Source of the DNA: Gonocerus acuteangulatus | Lineage: Eukaryota; Arthropoda; Insecta; Hemiptera; Coreidae | Length of the DNA stretch: 64,000 nt | Direction: 5' to 3' | NCBI GenBank assembly: GCA_946811695.1 | Contig: OX328132.1 | Location: 95,561,456-95,625,455 of the forward strand | Part shown: piece after piece, positions 34,017 to 45,475 of the stretch | Position numbering within the stretch: the first letter of the stretch is position 1 | How the letters are laid out: every line of letters begins with the position of its first letter | Notes under the pieces: model-generated | Told to the model about the DNA's origin: nothing | The model's database searches: none | Seen by the model: the letters and a program-made list of their open reading frames with translations, nothing else | Program-made: the position numbers and the translations under genes

Positions 34017-34022
34017 TATATA

Positions 34023-34124
34023 TATATATCGGGTTCCGACATTTTCTAGTCGGCACTTTCAGATGCTTCATCAGGTTGACGTCGTAAGAGGGCTTTCTCC
34101 TTAAGAAGGGAAGGGAGAAATGCG
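34023..34124 (+). mobile_element. Family A 3' end fragment
   Basis: ACATTTTCTAGTCGGCACTT, then a degraded hairpin region (TTCTCCTTAAGAAGGGAAGGGAGAA, broken here as TTCTCCTTAAG and AAGGGAGAA) and ATGCGCTCAAAA, the family A ending. It lies directly after the Helitron. Confidence 0.65.
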
Positions 34125-34389
34125 CTCAAAAGCAAGTTTCTTTCCCTTTCCATAGTGTGCCACATTTTATTTATGAAAAAACTTGACTTGCTCGGCATGG
34201 GTGTTCGCTTTTGTTTCTGGGAAAAATATCATTCCTATTTAGGTTATAAAAAGGGTGATAAACTGTAATATTCTGTCCCATATATGCCTGTGTTATTTAA
34301 AGGGGGGTTAATATATTTATTTTATTTGTCTTGCTACGAAATTACGCAGTTCCTGCGAACAGAATTATTGGAAAGAGTATTATTTTTTA

Positions 34390-34700
34390 ATCTGATTGAA
34401 CTAATCCTTCAAAAGTGAAGCAATCAATAAGGAAGAGACGCTCGGGGTCCAGAGTATTGACAAGCAATTCGAAAAATTTGATTCTATTGGAGGAGTCGCA
34501 ATAAAACGAGGGGTAGTTTTTATTAGGGCTACTAGGCATGCGCCGACTGGAGCCCCCTTTGCGGAATCAATTCCAGGAGACGGCGGTTGCGCCCTCAATA
34601 TAAACCCAAACAGCTCGTCGCATCCCCAGCTCGGCAAAAGGTAGGCTAGCCGCATAACACTTTTATAAAAATTATTATAAATTACACAGATCTTCATTTT
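34390..34700 (-). other. GC-richer island, possible LTR fragment
   Basis: A 98-residue open frame runs on the minus strand (34401-34697) with a proline-rich, non-repetitive translation, and the DNA is more GC-rich than its surroundings. The minus strand starts TGTTATGCGGCTAGCC and has AATAAA about 130 bases on, which would fit a solo LTR, but no matching end or target duplication could be fixed. No protein family recognised. Confidence 0.25.
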
Positions 34701-34759
34701 GATCTGCGGGACCAGTTTATATAATGGATCCCCTAGTCTGGGTACTATCTCGAAGTTCC

Positions 34760-35490
34760 TCGTTGGAATCGCTTAAACGGGGTAGTTCCTAAAGAAAAAG
34801 AAAAAAAAAAAAAAAACAACAAAAAAGTAGCTAGCAACCAGTTAAATATTTTGCAAAGAATATGTTATCCAATAATAATAAAAAAAAAAATCGTCAGATA
34901 CGAGTTTTTACTCCAACAATAAAAAAATAATGGGCTATCAAAACGTCGCGAGATGAATCTGACAAAGGAACGAGCAACAGGCGAAACATTCAGGGTATTC
35001 ACGCTCTAAGAAGAAAGATTTTGGAACTAAGAAGTAACTCCTTCGTATTTATTTCTACTTTTGAATATTTTTATTTGCAATCGAGCTTTCGAATGACACT
35101 TTAATCTTGTATTAAAAAAAATCCAGTAGACTGAAGGTCAATGAGTATAAAATTCTTTATTTTCTCTACATATTAAACTCATCAATTTTTGCTAAGGAAA
35201 AAAGTTAAATATATGAAATTATTTCCAGCCCTAACCTAAGGTGTAGAAACTTTTCAACCTCAGGTTTAAAAGTAGTAAATAGTGTACTATAATTAATTTG
35301 TTCCCCCTGCAGAGGCTCTGATCAGTGTGAAAGTAACTAATATACCTTACATAAAATTTCCTGTAAATTTATTACAATTCGTTTTACGCAAGCAAAAAAT
35401 GAATAATATATTACATCTCCGTAGAATGTGTTTGAATAGAACAGAACTTCAATTGATTTAATTGTAAATTAATTACTTTACAGACGTTAA
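34760..35490. other. No gene seen
   Basis: A+T-rich sequence with several poly-A runs. No recognised feature. Confidence 0.5.
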
Positions 35491-35498
35491 TATATCAA

Positions 35499-35577
35499 GG
35501 CGCTAAGAGAATCATATGCATAAGGTATCTGAGCAAAGATCGGAAAACTGGGTCCGATTCCCAGTCAGACAAACAAA
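35499..35577 (+). other. tRNA-like remnant
   Basis: Contains a box-B-like word (GGGTCCGATTCCCAG) with complementary flanks, preceded by a weak box A. It lacks a full cloverleaf by eye, so it is more likely a SINE head remnant than a tRNA gene. Confidence 0.3.
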
Positions 35578-35614
35578 ATTAACGCTTCTAACTCTCCAAA
35601 CGTTTTAATATATC

Positions 35615-35812
35615 AAGCAGGGTATAACGTCTTGGATTCTTATTTGGGAGATGGGGGTTCGAGTCTCGTCTGCAGTCATCTGATTTCAGAGCCCGTTGGG
35701 TAAATGCCCCACCGACCATGGATGTTTAGGAAGGGTGGTAACCAGAAGATAGCCCGGTGCTAATGACCTGGAAGTCGGTGCGCTGAAAAAAAATAAAAAA
35801 TAAATACATATC
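35615..35812 (+). mobile_element. tRNA-derived SINE, diverged copy
   Basis: Has GTCTTGGATTC, GGGAGATGGGGGTTCGAGTC (box B) as in the CCCGTGGTCT family, then a different body and the shared tail word CGGTGCTAATGACC, GTCGGTGCGCTG and a poly-A-rich end. The 5' part of the head is eroded. Confidence 0.65.
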
Positions 35813-36490
35813 ACGTGGTCGAGTCCAGAGTTCGTCATCACCGTCAGACCAAACTGCCAAAGAAATTCTATTCGAAAAATCTATTTGTTTTTTTACTTAT
35901 TTTATTTTTTAGTCGGATAATTTCCAGAAAACATTGGACTCACTCCGCGCTAATATGATAACCAATTAAGGGCTCTCAATCGGTTAACATTTATTTATTT
36001 TTTACTTTTTACTAATTCAATGTATAGGGATGAATACACTTTCACAGAGTAATTTCAAATCCTTAAATTAAAAAATAAAAATAAAAAAACTAACCAGGCT
36101 GGGAATTCTAGTGCAGTTATTCCGGCATACACTATAATGTCCTAACCAAAAACCTCATCCAAGCCAACCATTTTAATGGAGACAGCCTTCAATTAGATGG
36201 CGTCGTGCAATATTTGAAACATGGCTTCCTTGGAATAATTGATTTGCAATTTCGTTTCTCACGATGCCTGGTGTTCTACTATATTAAAGATTTGGTTTCC
36301 AGCCCCTCAAAAAATGTATTATGTATATAGAGAGCTCCAGGCCCAACGGATTGGAGCCAGGAGCTGGATTTAAAAATCGACACCTTATACTACGCTTACG
36401 TAATAGAAAGGATATTTATTTTGTAATCGTAGTACCACGGTTATATACCCTAGCCTGGAAAGTTTTCATCTCAAAGGTTGAGGCTACAGT
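35813..36490. other. No gene seen
   Basis: A+T-rich sequence. One 50-codon open stretch at about 36140-36300 was examined but has no recognisable motif. Confidence 0.45.
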
Positions 36491-36504
36491 TTAGATCAAT
36501 ACTA

Positions 36505-36695
36505 GCTTCGGATCTCAGTCTGGCAAGATATCTTTCGCTAAGTTAAGATCACAATCTTTCGTTTCGTTACGCACAAGCTTAGATAACAACTAGGTTAGGA
36601 TCTCACACTGGCAAGGGATCATATTAATCGCCAAGGTTAAGAACGCGAAACGAAATCAATTATGGCTTCTGATCTCAGCCTGTCAAGATATCTTT
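36505..36695 (+). repeat. Short irregular tandem repeat
   Basis: GGATCTCAGTCTGGCAAGAT, GGATCTCACACTGGCAAGGG and TGATCTCAGCCTGTCAAGAT occur about 70-90 bases apart, with related sequence (AAGTTAAGATCAC, AAGGTTAAGAACG) between. Origin unknown. Confidence 0.65.
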
Positions 36696-36699
36696 TCTT

Positions 36700-36864
36700 A
36701 ATTCTTATTATTATTTATTTATTAAGAGGTTCGCAGCTTTTACCGATTTACTATATAACAATAAATGATAATATTACAAAATTACATTTACACATAGTGT
36801 ATATAGAAACAATATTATTATTTAATATATTATATTATTATGTGTATATTATTACATAACAGTT

Positions 36865-36921
<57 letters not shown>

Positions 36922-37250
36922 GTACACACGAACATACATACATATATCCATATATACACCTACACTTACACACACCTATGTATATATACATATGCATATA
37001 TTATTGCACTATATCTATATTAATTGTTTATATTTACATTATACATACATTATTATTATCTATATACTTATATTGTAAATTATTATATCTATATACTTAT
37101 TTTATTCATTAATATTAGTATTATTACATTATTCCTTATTATCTATATACTTATATTACACATTATTATTATTTGCACATTATTATTGTTATTGTTTTTC
37201 GCTACAGAGTATTTCACCAATTAATAGATATTTTATGCTGCAATTTGTTC
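36700..37250. repeat. A+T-rich simple-sequence zone
   Basis: (TA)n at 36873-36920, then CATA/CACA words and ATTATT runs. Four overlapping short ORFs with Y/I/L-rich translations are artefacts of this composition. Confidence 0.8.
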
Positions 37251-37423
37251 ATAGCAAACAGTGTAGTTTGGGTCTGTACTGATTATATTCAGATTTAGTT
37301 AATGCTTGAAATAGATTTGTGTAATGTTATCCTCAAAGATAGATATATCTGCTTTTCAGATTTACCTATATAAATAATGTTAGGTAGATATGTAAATAGA
37401 GGTTCTTATTATGTGACGTATTG

Positions 37424-39160
37424 TCACAGTTTGATAAATATCTTTGTATTTTTTAAATATGTGAATATCTTGTCTATATACTGGCTGCCATCTGAGAGTA
37501 GTTCAGTCATGTTGTCCGGTAAGTCATAGTTTTCTCTCAACCGACATTCAGTCAAAATGTGTTTTATTGTCAGTGAAGTGTTACATAACTCACATATCGG
37601 TCTGTCCTGTCTCGTCATGAGGTGTACGTGCGTCAGCCGTGAATGGCCTATTCTAAGGCGGCATAAGAAAACTTCTTCTCTTCTATTCTGCCTTATGCTG
37701 GATGTCCAATTACCGACTGTTTGTTTAATTTCTCTTAGTTTGTTTTCTATTGTCATGTGCCAGGATCTCTGCCACTTCTCTATAACTATTTTTTTGGCTT
37801 CATTCTGCATATCTCTGTACGTTATGTGGTTTATGTCCTGATGTTGTTGTTTTGTTGCAGTCGTAGCAATTTTGTCGACTACTGTATTTTGTTCAATGTC
37901 TTCGTGTCCTGGGAGCCAGTATATTGTTATCAGTTTCTTCGTGTCGTAAATCCGTTGTAGTACCTGTATGTTAAGTGGGTTTGGATTGTAAGCGTTCTGT
38001 AGTCCTGTTATTGCGCTGAGTGAGTCAGTACATATCGTTATCTTGTCTTGTGTTACGTCCTGTATGTTTTCTACGGCGAGTAGAATGGCATGCAGTTCAT
38101 CTGAATAGCTGCTTGTAAGTCCTGGCAGTTTAATGCTGACGGTCTTTTTATCAATGACAGCAGCTGCGGCCGTGCCTTGTGAAGTCTTAGATCCGTCCGT
38201 GTAGATGAATAACGTATCAGCATTTCTTTGTAGGTGTGCTTTGAAGTTGTGTTTGTAAGTATGTGTAGATAAGGGGTTTTTATTTTTAAATTTTGTCAGT
38301 TCTAAGTCAAATCTTAGGTTGTGCGTAGTCCATGGTAGGTAAGTCGGTGAGTGTCTAACGTAAAGTTCAGTTCTTTGTATATTCGTGCCTTGGGAGTAAG
38401 ATTCGTATCTAACTAGCAATGGGCGTTGCCTAGATGGTTGCGTTTGGTATTTCCGCACCATAACTTCGTCAGTCCTTCTAGGAGTACATGCGCTGTTCAT
38501 GGATCCAGATTTTAATGTAAATTTTAAACATTTTAGCATACGTCTGAACTCCAGAGGAAGTTCTCCGCATTCCACATGGAGACTGTTGGCCGGGCTTGAT
38601 CTAAAAGCTCAAGTTGCAATCCGTAAGCCTAAATTCTGTATAGGGTCCAGTATTTTAAGTGTACTTGGCTTGGCAGAAGAGTACGCAACACTTCCGTAGT
38701 CCAGAAGGGACCTGGTATATGCATGGTATAGTGTCAGCATTACACTTCTGTCTGCACCCCACTTGGTATTGCATAGGATCCTTAAGAGATGTAAAGATGT
38801 CTATCAACGAGACTCTTTAAGTGGGGAACCCAGGTTAGTCTAGAGTCAAATATGAGTCCTAAAAATTTAATTTGATTAGTCAGGTTAACTGGGGAATTTT
38901 TAGAGTTAATTGGATTTGTGGGGGGTCCGTCTCTTTTTGGTAAAAATGATACTTTGAGTTTTTAGGGTGGAAAAGTTGAGTCCGTTAGTATCGCTCCAAC
39001 TCTCAAGTTTATCCACTGTCTCTTGTATTAATGTAGTGGCATATTCAACATCTTTTGTTCGAAAGTAGATAAGCAAATCATCCACTTACAGACAAAATCT
39101 TACTCGCGCTAAAAGCGTTGTACTTATCACACTGCCTTGAGGCACTCCGTTTTCTTGTTA
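37424..39160 (-). pseudogene. Broken ORF2 of the second I-clade LINE
   Basis: The longest open frame (38575-37424, 383 aa) has RNase H with YTDGSKTSQGTAAAAV, YSDELHAILLAVENI, ICTDSLSAI and YWLPGHEDIEQNTVVDKIA, so its expected acidic residues are present, then RLRIGHSRLTHVHLM and a C-x2-C-x9-H-x4-C pattern. Upstream (38580-39160) the reverse transcriptase continues through several frames with stops, and the YADD box is changed to VDD. The stop TGA at 37426-37424 matches the natural end of the family. Confidence 0.8.
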
Positions 39161-39255
39161 GAAGATGCTGGAAGCAGTGGTTCCGACTTTTACGCGAAAT
39201 GTTCTATTCGAAAGGAAATTTAATACAAAATATCTTTTCTTAAAAATTTATTTCC
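37424..39255 (-). mobile_element. Second I-clade non-LTR retrotransposon, 5'-truncated
   Basis: A LINE remnant on the minus strand that differs from the 5.5-8.2 kb one but has the same domain order. The visible part starts in the reverse transcriptase (NGVPQGSVIS near 39130-39160), has a damaged active-site box (VDDLLIYF at about 39080), then the thumb, RNase H and the terminal tail. The 3' end is not clearly fixed; ATT-rich sequence at 37100-37200 may be a decayed TAA tail. Confidence 0.75.
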
Positions 39256-39533
39256 AAGCGAAATTTACTAGTGGGTTTAAATCCTGGAAATATATATTTT
39301 CAGAAGTTAGGGATTTGACCGCAGCACTTGGTTCGATTTTCAGAGATATTTTTTCTATAATCAAAAATTTGAACCCGATTGTAGATAAGCTCAGGTTTTT
39401 CGCTCATGGGTAGGTAGAAATCTTTCCTAGACTTGCTTATGATATTAAACACAGTTTTATGTAAAGAGAGAATCCATACAGCTCTCCATTAATTGCACAT
39501 TATTTCATACAGTGATTACTTTCATCTTTACAG

Positions 39534-39687
39534 CCTAAGTAAGAGTGAAGAAGCTAGAGGAAATGTAAACAATGATTGCTTAGCAGCCAAACATTCCACT
39601 TCACCTTCATCTTCAGAGCCTCTCAATCAGGTGGAATTACCTGGTGAAAAATCTTCGTCTAATGATGTGTTGAATACTCTCGCATGA
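39534..39687 (+). CDS. Candidate 3'-terminal coding exon, unknown gene
   Basis: A pyrimidine-rich acceptor (TTACTTTCATCTTTACAG) is followed by one base of a split codon and 50 codons ending in TGA. The translation is acidic and serine-rich (NDCLAAKHSTSPSSSEPLN, VELPGEKSSSNDVLNTLA) and shows no repeat-family feature. No upstream exon was found, because the sequence before it is a LINE and A+T-rich DNA. It could be a chance open frame. An AATAAA lies near 40115. Confidence 0.35.
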
Positions 39688-39699
39688 AGCTTTGAGAAT

Positions 39700-41240
39700 G
39701 CTAGGGGTTAATACATATATTTGTAAGGAAAAGAACTTTTTACAGATTCCCTAAAACGAAATGCCACCACTATTTACTCAGAGTATTCCCATAGTGCAAA
39801 TAGATACAGGGATGAAATTCCGCATTGTGTTTCGGATCTAAATTTTTCCTCTACGTGAACTTGATCATTGATCATAAAACATGGTTCCTAATATTATTAA
39901 TATTTTTGGAAAATCGATTGTTATGTTTTAAGGAAAATATTCAGAACTTTGCTTTGAAAGAAATCAAATAATACGATCAACAAGGATAGTGTCTTTATTG
40001 AAAAAAAAAAAAAAATGTATTGACAGCTTGTAATACTTTGGATTTAAAAACTATTAAGGAAGAGTGCATGCAGTTGCCATGTTTTCATCCAAGTATCCAA
40101 TATCGGAAATCTAGAATAAAACAGTTTTAAGTCAATTCAGTTCGTTTATGTTTTACGAAGTTCAATTATCACTTACGCAACTCAATTTTGAAGGAAGAAA
40201 ATTCTAAAACTTATTTTTTATCAGTTTAAATGTGGAAGAGGCTGTAAAATGAGGTAAGTACAGCATATACCATTTTTTACTTCAAAACAGGTTAACGAAG
40301 TGAAGGCATCTTTTTTCGCCTTTTATAGGGGGAAATACGATCCCATTTTTACGCTCATATTTGAAATCATTGGCCGGGCCTTCACGAAATAAAATGAGTG
40401 GGTCGGCCCTGGTGTCACCATACCATTATATCAAAATTATTCTATAAAAGAACATATATCCTACAGAGTTTTTCAAAGCTGTAAGGAATCTGGTATAATT
40501 TAAAATTAGATATTACCAAAAATGTTAATTACCATGTTTTACGACCGAGTGTATCAAGTATAAAACTTCATTCCTGCTCTAATAGCAAAGAGTTTGGAGA
40601 AGTGGAGCTATTATATTTCTTGTAGCAAGCTGACTCAATTAATTTAAACTAAATCATCACTCGCTAGAACCATCGTCATCATGGCGGGGTTCGATATAAT
40701 GATTATATCTTGTACGATTTCAAGCACCGTGGTGGTCCTATCGTCATTTACACCTAAATATTTTTAGTAGGAATTTTATCATGCCTTCCAATTATAACCT
40801 TTCGCATACAACAAGTTTTCAAAAGTTCTCGAGTTATTTAAGAAAATATACGAAAAGTCCAAAGCTGCACCTGTCTGTTGATATAATGTTTTGTTTGTAA
40901 TAATTGTTCAATTCCAAACGTAACCCAAATTTTTTATACTTTCTTTATTTGTTTAAAATCGCTGCACATTATAAACTGTACAATGATCATGTTTCTTGAT
41001 AAAAATAGTTGTTATGCACAGGGTGTCACAAAAATAATGGCCATCCGCTGGCCAGATGATTCTCCAATGCGAGATAGGAAAAAATAACCTCCATATTGAC
41101 CCCCTGAAAATTTACCTTGCAAAGTAATTCAAGGTCATTTTTTTATTGCATATTTTGAAACTACCAGTCATGAGGAAGGAAAATGTCAACGGCACCATAG
41201 GTCAGAAATAACTCATTATGGTCAAAATGATCATTTAAAA
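39700..41240. other. No gene seen
   Basis: A+T-rich sequence with a poly-A run near 40000. CAGGGTGTCACAAAAATAAT at about 41019 resembles a mariner-type terminus, but no matching end was found. Confidence 0.45.
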
Positions 41241-41512
41241 AAGTCCGTCACGCAGAAGCTGCATAACTAAGCACTTTCCTCAGAATTTGGGTAGTGTAGA
41301 CAGCTTTCCAGAACAATTTGCTTAAAATATCCAACATAAGTAAAATAAAAACATGAATAGTTCTCTTTTAATTTTGTAATGAGTAACTGTTCAATTATTA
41401 ATTTTGTAATTAATTTGCTTCCAGAGTTACGTTTACATATGGTAACTACTACACTACTTAATAAATACAAAAAACTTCATATTTTCGTCTTTTGATCTGA
41501 CGCAGGAAAGCT
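41241..41512 (+). mobile_element. Family B 5' end fragment
   Basis: AAGTCCGTCACGCAGAAGCT, TAAGCACTTTCCTCAGAATT and about 230 following bases match the first part of the element at 54638. It stops near the word GATCTGACGCAGGAA. Confidence 0.8.
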
Positions 41513-41732
41513 TGGTAAATTTCCTACAGATACGGTTCTACGCATGTTTTGATAGACCGATCTCATCAGGCAAATCGATTATCGAAAATCAAAAGAGAAA
41601 GTTCCGTTCTATTGAACGGTTTGTTTCTCTGTTTGCCTCATTTTTTTTTTTTTTTAATTGGTTGTTTTTGTATTATTGCATTTAACAGAAAAATTAATAT
41701 TTTAGTAAAACAGGGTAGAGAAACGTATTCGT

Positions 41733-42245
41733 AACTAGCTGAGCCCGCGACGTCGTCCGCGTGGAATAGTGACTTAGGGCAGCATTTTTTTTAATATATA
41801 TTTTGATTTATTTTGAATCATAAACACCGTCATTTAGTTATTTAAAATACTACTTTAATGCTTATCGAGGGTATCGAATCTAATCTACTTTATAGTAATG
41901 CTTCTCTATACACGATATTAGACGTATAGCCATCGGGGATCAAAGCATACACGCTGCTAGGATTGCTTACATGTGACAGAGCCACATAAAGCTGACCCCT
42001 TGGAGGGGGTTCTTTACCCCTGGTGTGTATAGTGTGTCTGACAGGCACAAGGGAAATTTAAATGAAGTACGTTGGCATTAGTGAGCATCTAGAATCTAGT
42101 CTGCCACCATACAAATTTCCCTTGCGGAACATAATTTAATTGTCATCCCGAAAGATAACTGTTTCGAATGAGAGGAATCCGAGGAATAAAAAAATATATT
42201 ATATTTATAATTATATTAAATATTTATAATTATAATAAATTAATA
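41733..42245 (+). repeat. Dispersed repeat starting CTAGCTGAGCCCGCGACG
   Basis: The start AACTAGCTGAGCCCGCGACG is similar to the start of the repeat at 23861. The later part (GATTGCTTACATGTGACAGA, GCTGACCCCTTGGAGGGGGT) resembles decayed coding DNA, but no family was recognised. The right limit is uncertain. Confidence 0.4.
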
Positions 42246-42348
42246 ATTAGTAATTTGGGACCGGAGTAAAGCCACCACCTAATGAACCGATTTTTACAAC
42301 ATATTTTTCTCTGTAGATGATCACAACGAATACCGAGTTTCGTTGATG
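42246..42348 (+). mobile_element. Family B internal fragment
   Basis: GGGACCGGAGTAAAGCC, TAATGAACCGATTTTTACAA and GAATACCGAGTTTCG match one tandem module of family B. Confidence 0.65.
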
Positions 42349-42357
42349 AATAACAAA

Positions 42358-43367
42358 AAGTCCGATTCGCAGGAACTGCGTCATCTTAGCGCGGTTCCTT
42401 TCTTATCTTTAGTGTTTATGAAGGCATAGAATAGAAACAGTTATTACTTTGTTTAGATCAATAGCGAAACACCTATCCAAATGAAATCTCAAACTAACCA
42501 GTCTTGAAAGGTCTTGATTTACAATCTGACCTGAATGGGTCAGCTATCCCATAAGTCGGGCAGAAAGGCCTCCGCACAGAGGCATTTGGAAAGCCTTGGG
42601 ATCTCTCTCTTTGAACGCTACATTTTAACAATAAATTGATCTTCTTATTTTACTTAATCTGTTTTATTGTCAAATACATTATCCGACTATAAGCAATTTA
42701 AAAATAACAAGGAATGAAATAGACAAAAAGAATCATTCGAATGAACGAAATCAATTACTTTAAAGGTTTAAGCACTTATTTCTCCGATTGACATCGCCTA
42801 ATTAAAACTTTCTTTAGAACCTTTTTTGTAGAGCATTTAGTAAGCTTTCGAATGGTAACCTTCTGCTTCCCAAGATTGTCAACGGTTTTCGAGATACTAA
42901 CGAAAGTATACAAAGTTACCAAACCTTTTCTTGTCTGTTAATAAAATATTTTATTCTAACCCTTTCTTTACTCCAAACGTAACCAAAATTTCAACATATT
43001 AGTATTGATGAAATTCGAACATGCAGAAAATGTTTCAACTGAATCCCATGATTCTAAGTACCCAAACCAAAAACGGTATTCAAAAAATATTTTTCCAATT
43101 TTCTCAAAAACGGTTAAAGCTATCGCCTTGAAAATGGTTTCATTCGTTTTCCTAGCCCAGGAATCATATAAAACGAGTACTTAGAAGCCTATGAACTCAA
43201 AAACGAAAGCGTTACGATTTTTTTTGCGCGAATTTCGCCCCAAACACCATCTTCCAGTAGGCGGATTTTGCTGGTTAACGAACTTGACCTTTTAAATTGG
43301 ACGACGGATTTTTGTACCAAATTTCATCACAATCGGACCATTAGGGAAGCCAGAAATGAGCGAACAG

Positions 43368-43428
<61 letters not shown>

Positions 43429-43566
43429 AATTTGAACCACCGTTATTTTCGGTCTCTAGGGGTTCTGAAACGCGAAATTTTCTAGTCGGTACTTTCGGAT
43501 TGTTTCATTGTATCAACCTTATAAGCGGGGTTCCTCCCTATGGGGGAGGGAGGAACCGCGCTAAAA
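42358..43566 (+). mobile_element. Family A element, full length (copy A6)
   Basis: Starts AAGTCCGATTCGCAGGAACT, has TTAGCGCGGTTCC, the standard core, (TA)n at 43371-43427, the conserved CACCGTTATTTTCGGTCTCT segment, and ends with the 3' hairpin and CGCGCTAAAA. At 1.2 kb it is one of the shortest complete copies and a useful type copy. No duplication of flanking bases is evident. Confidence 0.9.
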
Positions 43567-43671
43567 TTACGGTTGGTAATGGCAAATTGTTAATTTGGGT
43601 CCAGAGTAAACCTCCCAACTAATCAACCGATTTGGTTTATTTTTACATTATATTAATTAATTATTAATACA
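43567..43671 (+). mobile_element. Family B internal fragment between two family A copies
   Basis: GGTTGGTAATGGCAAATTG, GGGTCCAGAGTAAACCTCCC and AATCAACCGATTTGGTTTAT match a family B module. The family A copies on either side face each other with their 3' hairpins. Confidence 0.65.
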
Positions 43672-43809
43672 TTTTAGCGCGGTTCCTCCCTCCCCCATAG
43701 GGAGGAACCCCGCTTATAGGGTTGATACAATGAAACAATCCGGAAGTGCCGACAAGAAAATTTCGCGTTTCAGAACCCCTAGAGACCGAAAATAACGGTG
43801 GTTCAAATT

Positions 43810-43884
<75 letters not shown>

Positions 43885-45042
43885 CTGTTCGCTCTCTAGA
43901 TAGAAGACGAATGGTCCGATTTTGATGAAATTTGGTACGAAAATCCTTCGTCCAATTTGAAAGGTCAAGTTCGTTAACCAGCAAAATCCGCCTACTGGAA
44001 GATGGCGTTTGGGGCGAAATTCGCGCAAAAAAAATCGAAACGCTTACGTTTTTGAGTACATAAGCTTCTAAGTACTCGTTTTATATGATTCCTGGGCTAG
44101 GAAAACGAATGAAACCATTTTCAAGGCGATAGCTTTAACCGTTTTCGAGAAAATTGGAAAAATATTTTTTGAATACCGTTTTTGGTTTGGGTACTTAGAA
44201 TCATGGGATTCAGTTGAAACATTTTCTGCATGTTCTACTTTCATCAAAACTAATATATTGAAAATTTGGTTACGTTTAGAGTTAAGGAAGGGTTAGAATA
44301 AAATATTTTATTAACAGAAATAAAAAGTTTTGGTAACTTTGTATACTTTCCTTAATATCTCGAAAAAGGTTGAGAATCTTGGTAAACGGAAGAATACCAT
44401 TAGAAAGCTTATTAAATGCTCTAAAAAAAAGGTTCTAATGAAAGTTTTGATTAGACGATGTCAATCAGAGAAATAAGTGCTTGAAACTTTAAAGTAATTG
44501 ATTTCCCTTATTCGAACTGTTCTTTTTGTCTGTTTTTATTCCTTGTTATTTTTTAACTGCTTATAGTTGGATAATGTATTTGATAACAAATCAGGTTAAG
44601 AAAACTAAGAAAAACAATTTAATCTTAGAGATATGGATTTCCAAGATAATATAGCTTTTCAAATTCCTAGCGGGGTCCTTCCTAGGGCGGGGACCCACCC
44701 AGGTAAGATCGTAAATAACACCTTTCTTGAGAGTAAAGATGGAACTGTCAACTTTGGTCCTCCTTTACCTCCCGGCACTTTCATTGCTGACGAAGGCTAC
44801 CACTGACTAGCCAAAACGTCCTAAATATAGATTTTTTAACAAAAATCGTATTGAGGTTTATTTAGCCGAATCCCAACCATTCCATCTTTACTTATCACCT
44901 CGACGGCTAACTATCTAATCTTCATGCTTTCTAGAAATGTGGACCCAAAATAATAACATCTTCTATTTTAATCATTTTAAATGAGTCTAGAGATAAGAAC
45001 GGAACCGCGCTAAGATGATGCAGTTCCTGCGAGTCGGACTTT
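43672..45042 (-). mobile_element. Family A element (copy A7) with nested Penelope-like fragment
   Basis: Minus-strand copy. The 3' hairpin end TTTTAGCGCGGTTCCTCCCT is at 43672, (TA)n at 43812-43880, the core follows, and the 5' end is at 45042. About 44700-44925 is foreign: it contains the hammerhead-like remnant and CCGAATCCCAACCATTCC. Copy 47640-49559 holds a related insert, so the insert may have spread with the element. Confidence 0.85.
44700..44925 (+). repeat. Penelope-like fragment nested in copy A7
   Basis: CTGACGA at 44787-44793 with stem GGCTA/TAGCC and then AAAA where the hammerhead core has GAAA, followed by CGTCC and TTTAGCCGAATCCCAACCAT. This is a decayed relative of the 5171-5481 repeat. 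Confidence 0.5.
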
Positions 45043-45055
45043 ATTTCTAATAAGT

Positions 45056-45235
45056 ATGGGCAAATAACTACTTTGGGTCCGGAGTAACCCCCCCCCCCTC
45101 CAGATGGAGTGATTTCGCTGGTTTAACGAACTCGTTCAATCATTTGCTGGGGGAATACTATTTATATATATCCAGTTTTGTGACGAAAAAGCAAAATCTC
45201 TTGTATGTATCGTGTTAACTAAAGCTCATCGAATG
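45056..45235 (+). mobile_element. Family B internal fragment
   Basis: TTTGGGTCCGGAGTAACCCC, AACGAACTCGTTCAATCATT and GACGAAAAAGCAAAATCTC match the region before the family B (TA)n tract. No termini. Confidence 0.6.
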
Positions 45236-45264
45236 TTCGACGTGATTCTTGACATTGGCATACC

Positions 45265-45426
45265 TTTTAGCGCGGTTCCTCCCTCCCCCATAGGGAGGAA
45301 CCCCGCTTATAGGGTTGATACAATGAAACAATCCGGAAGTGCCGACTAGAAAATTTCGCGTTTCAGAACCCCTAGAGACCGAAAATAACGGTGGTTCAAA
45401 TTTGTATATATATATATATATGTATA

Positions 45427-45475
<49 letters not shown>

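Noticed and set aside
36110..36310. A possible Tc1-like fragment on the minus strand
   Set aside because: A few residues fit a helix-turn-helix, but stops intervene and no catalytic motif or inverted repeat end was found.
41019..41160. Mariner-type element beginning CAGGGTGTCACAAAAATAAT
   Set aside because: No matching inverted end or TA duplication could be found.
42358..43566. Reading family A as a cut-and-paste MITE with 13-bp inverted repeats
   Set aside because: The inverted words are not at the outermost 5' base, there is no constant target duplication, and a 3' hairpin plus head-to-tail tandem fit rolling-circle ends better.
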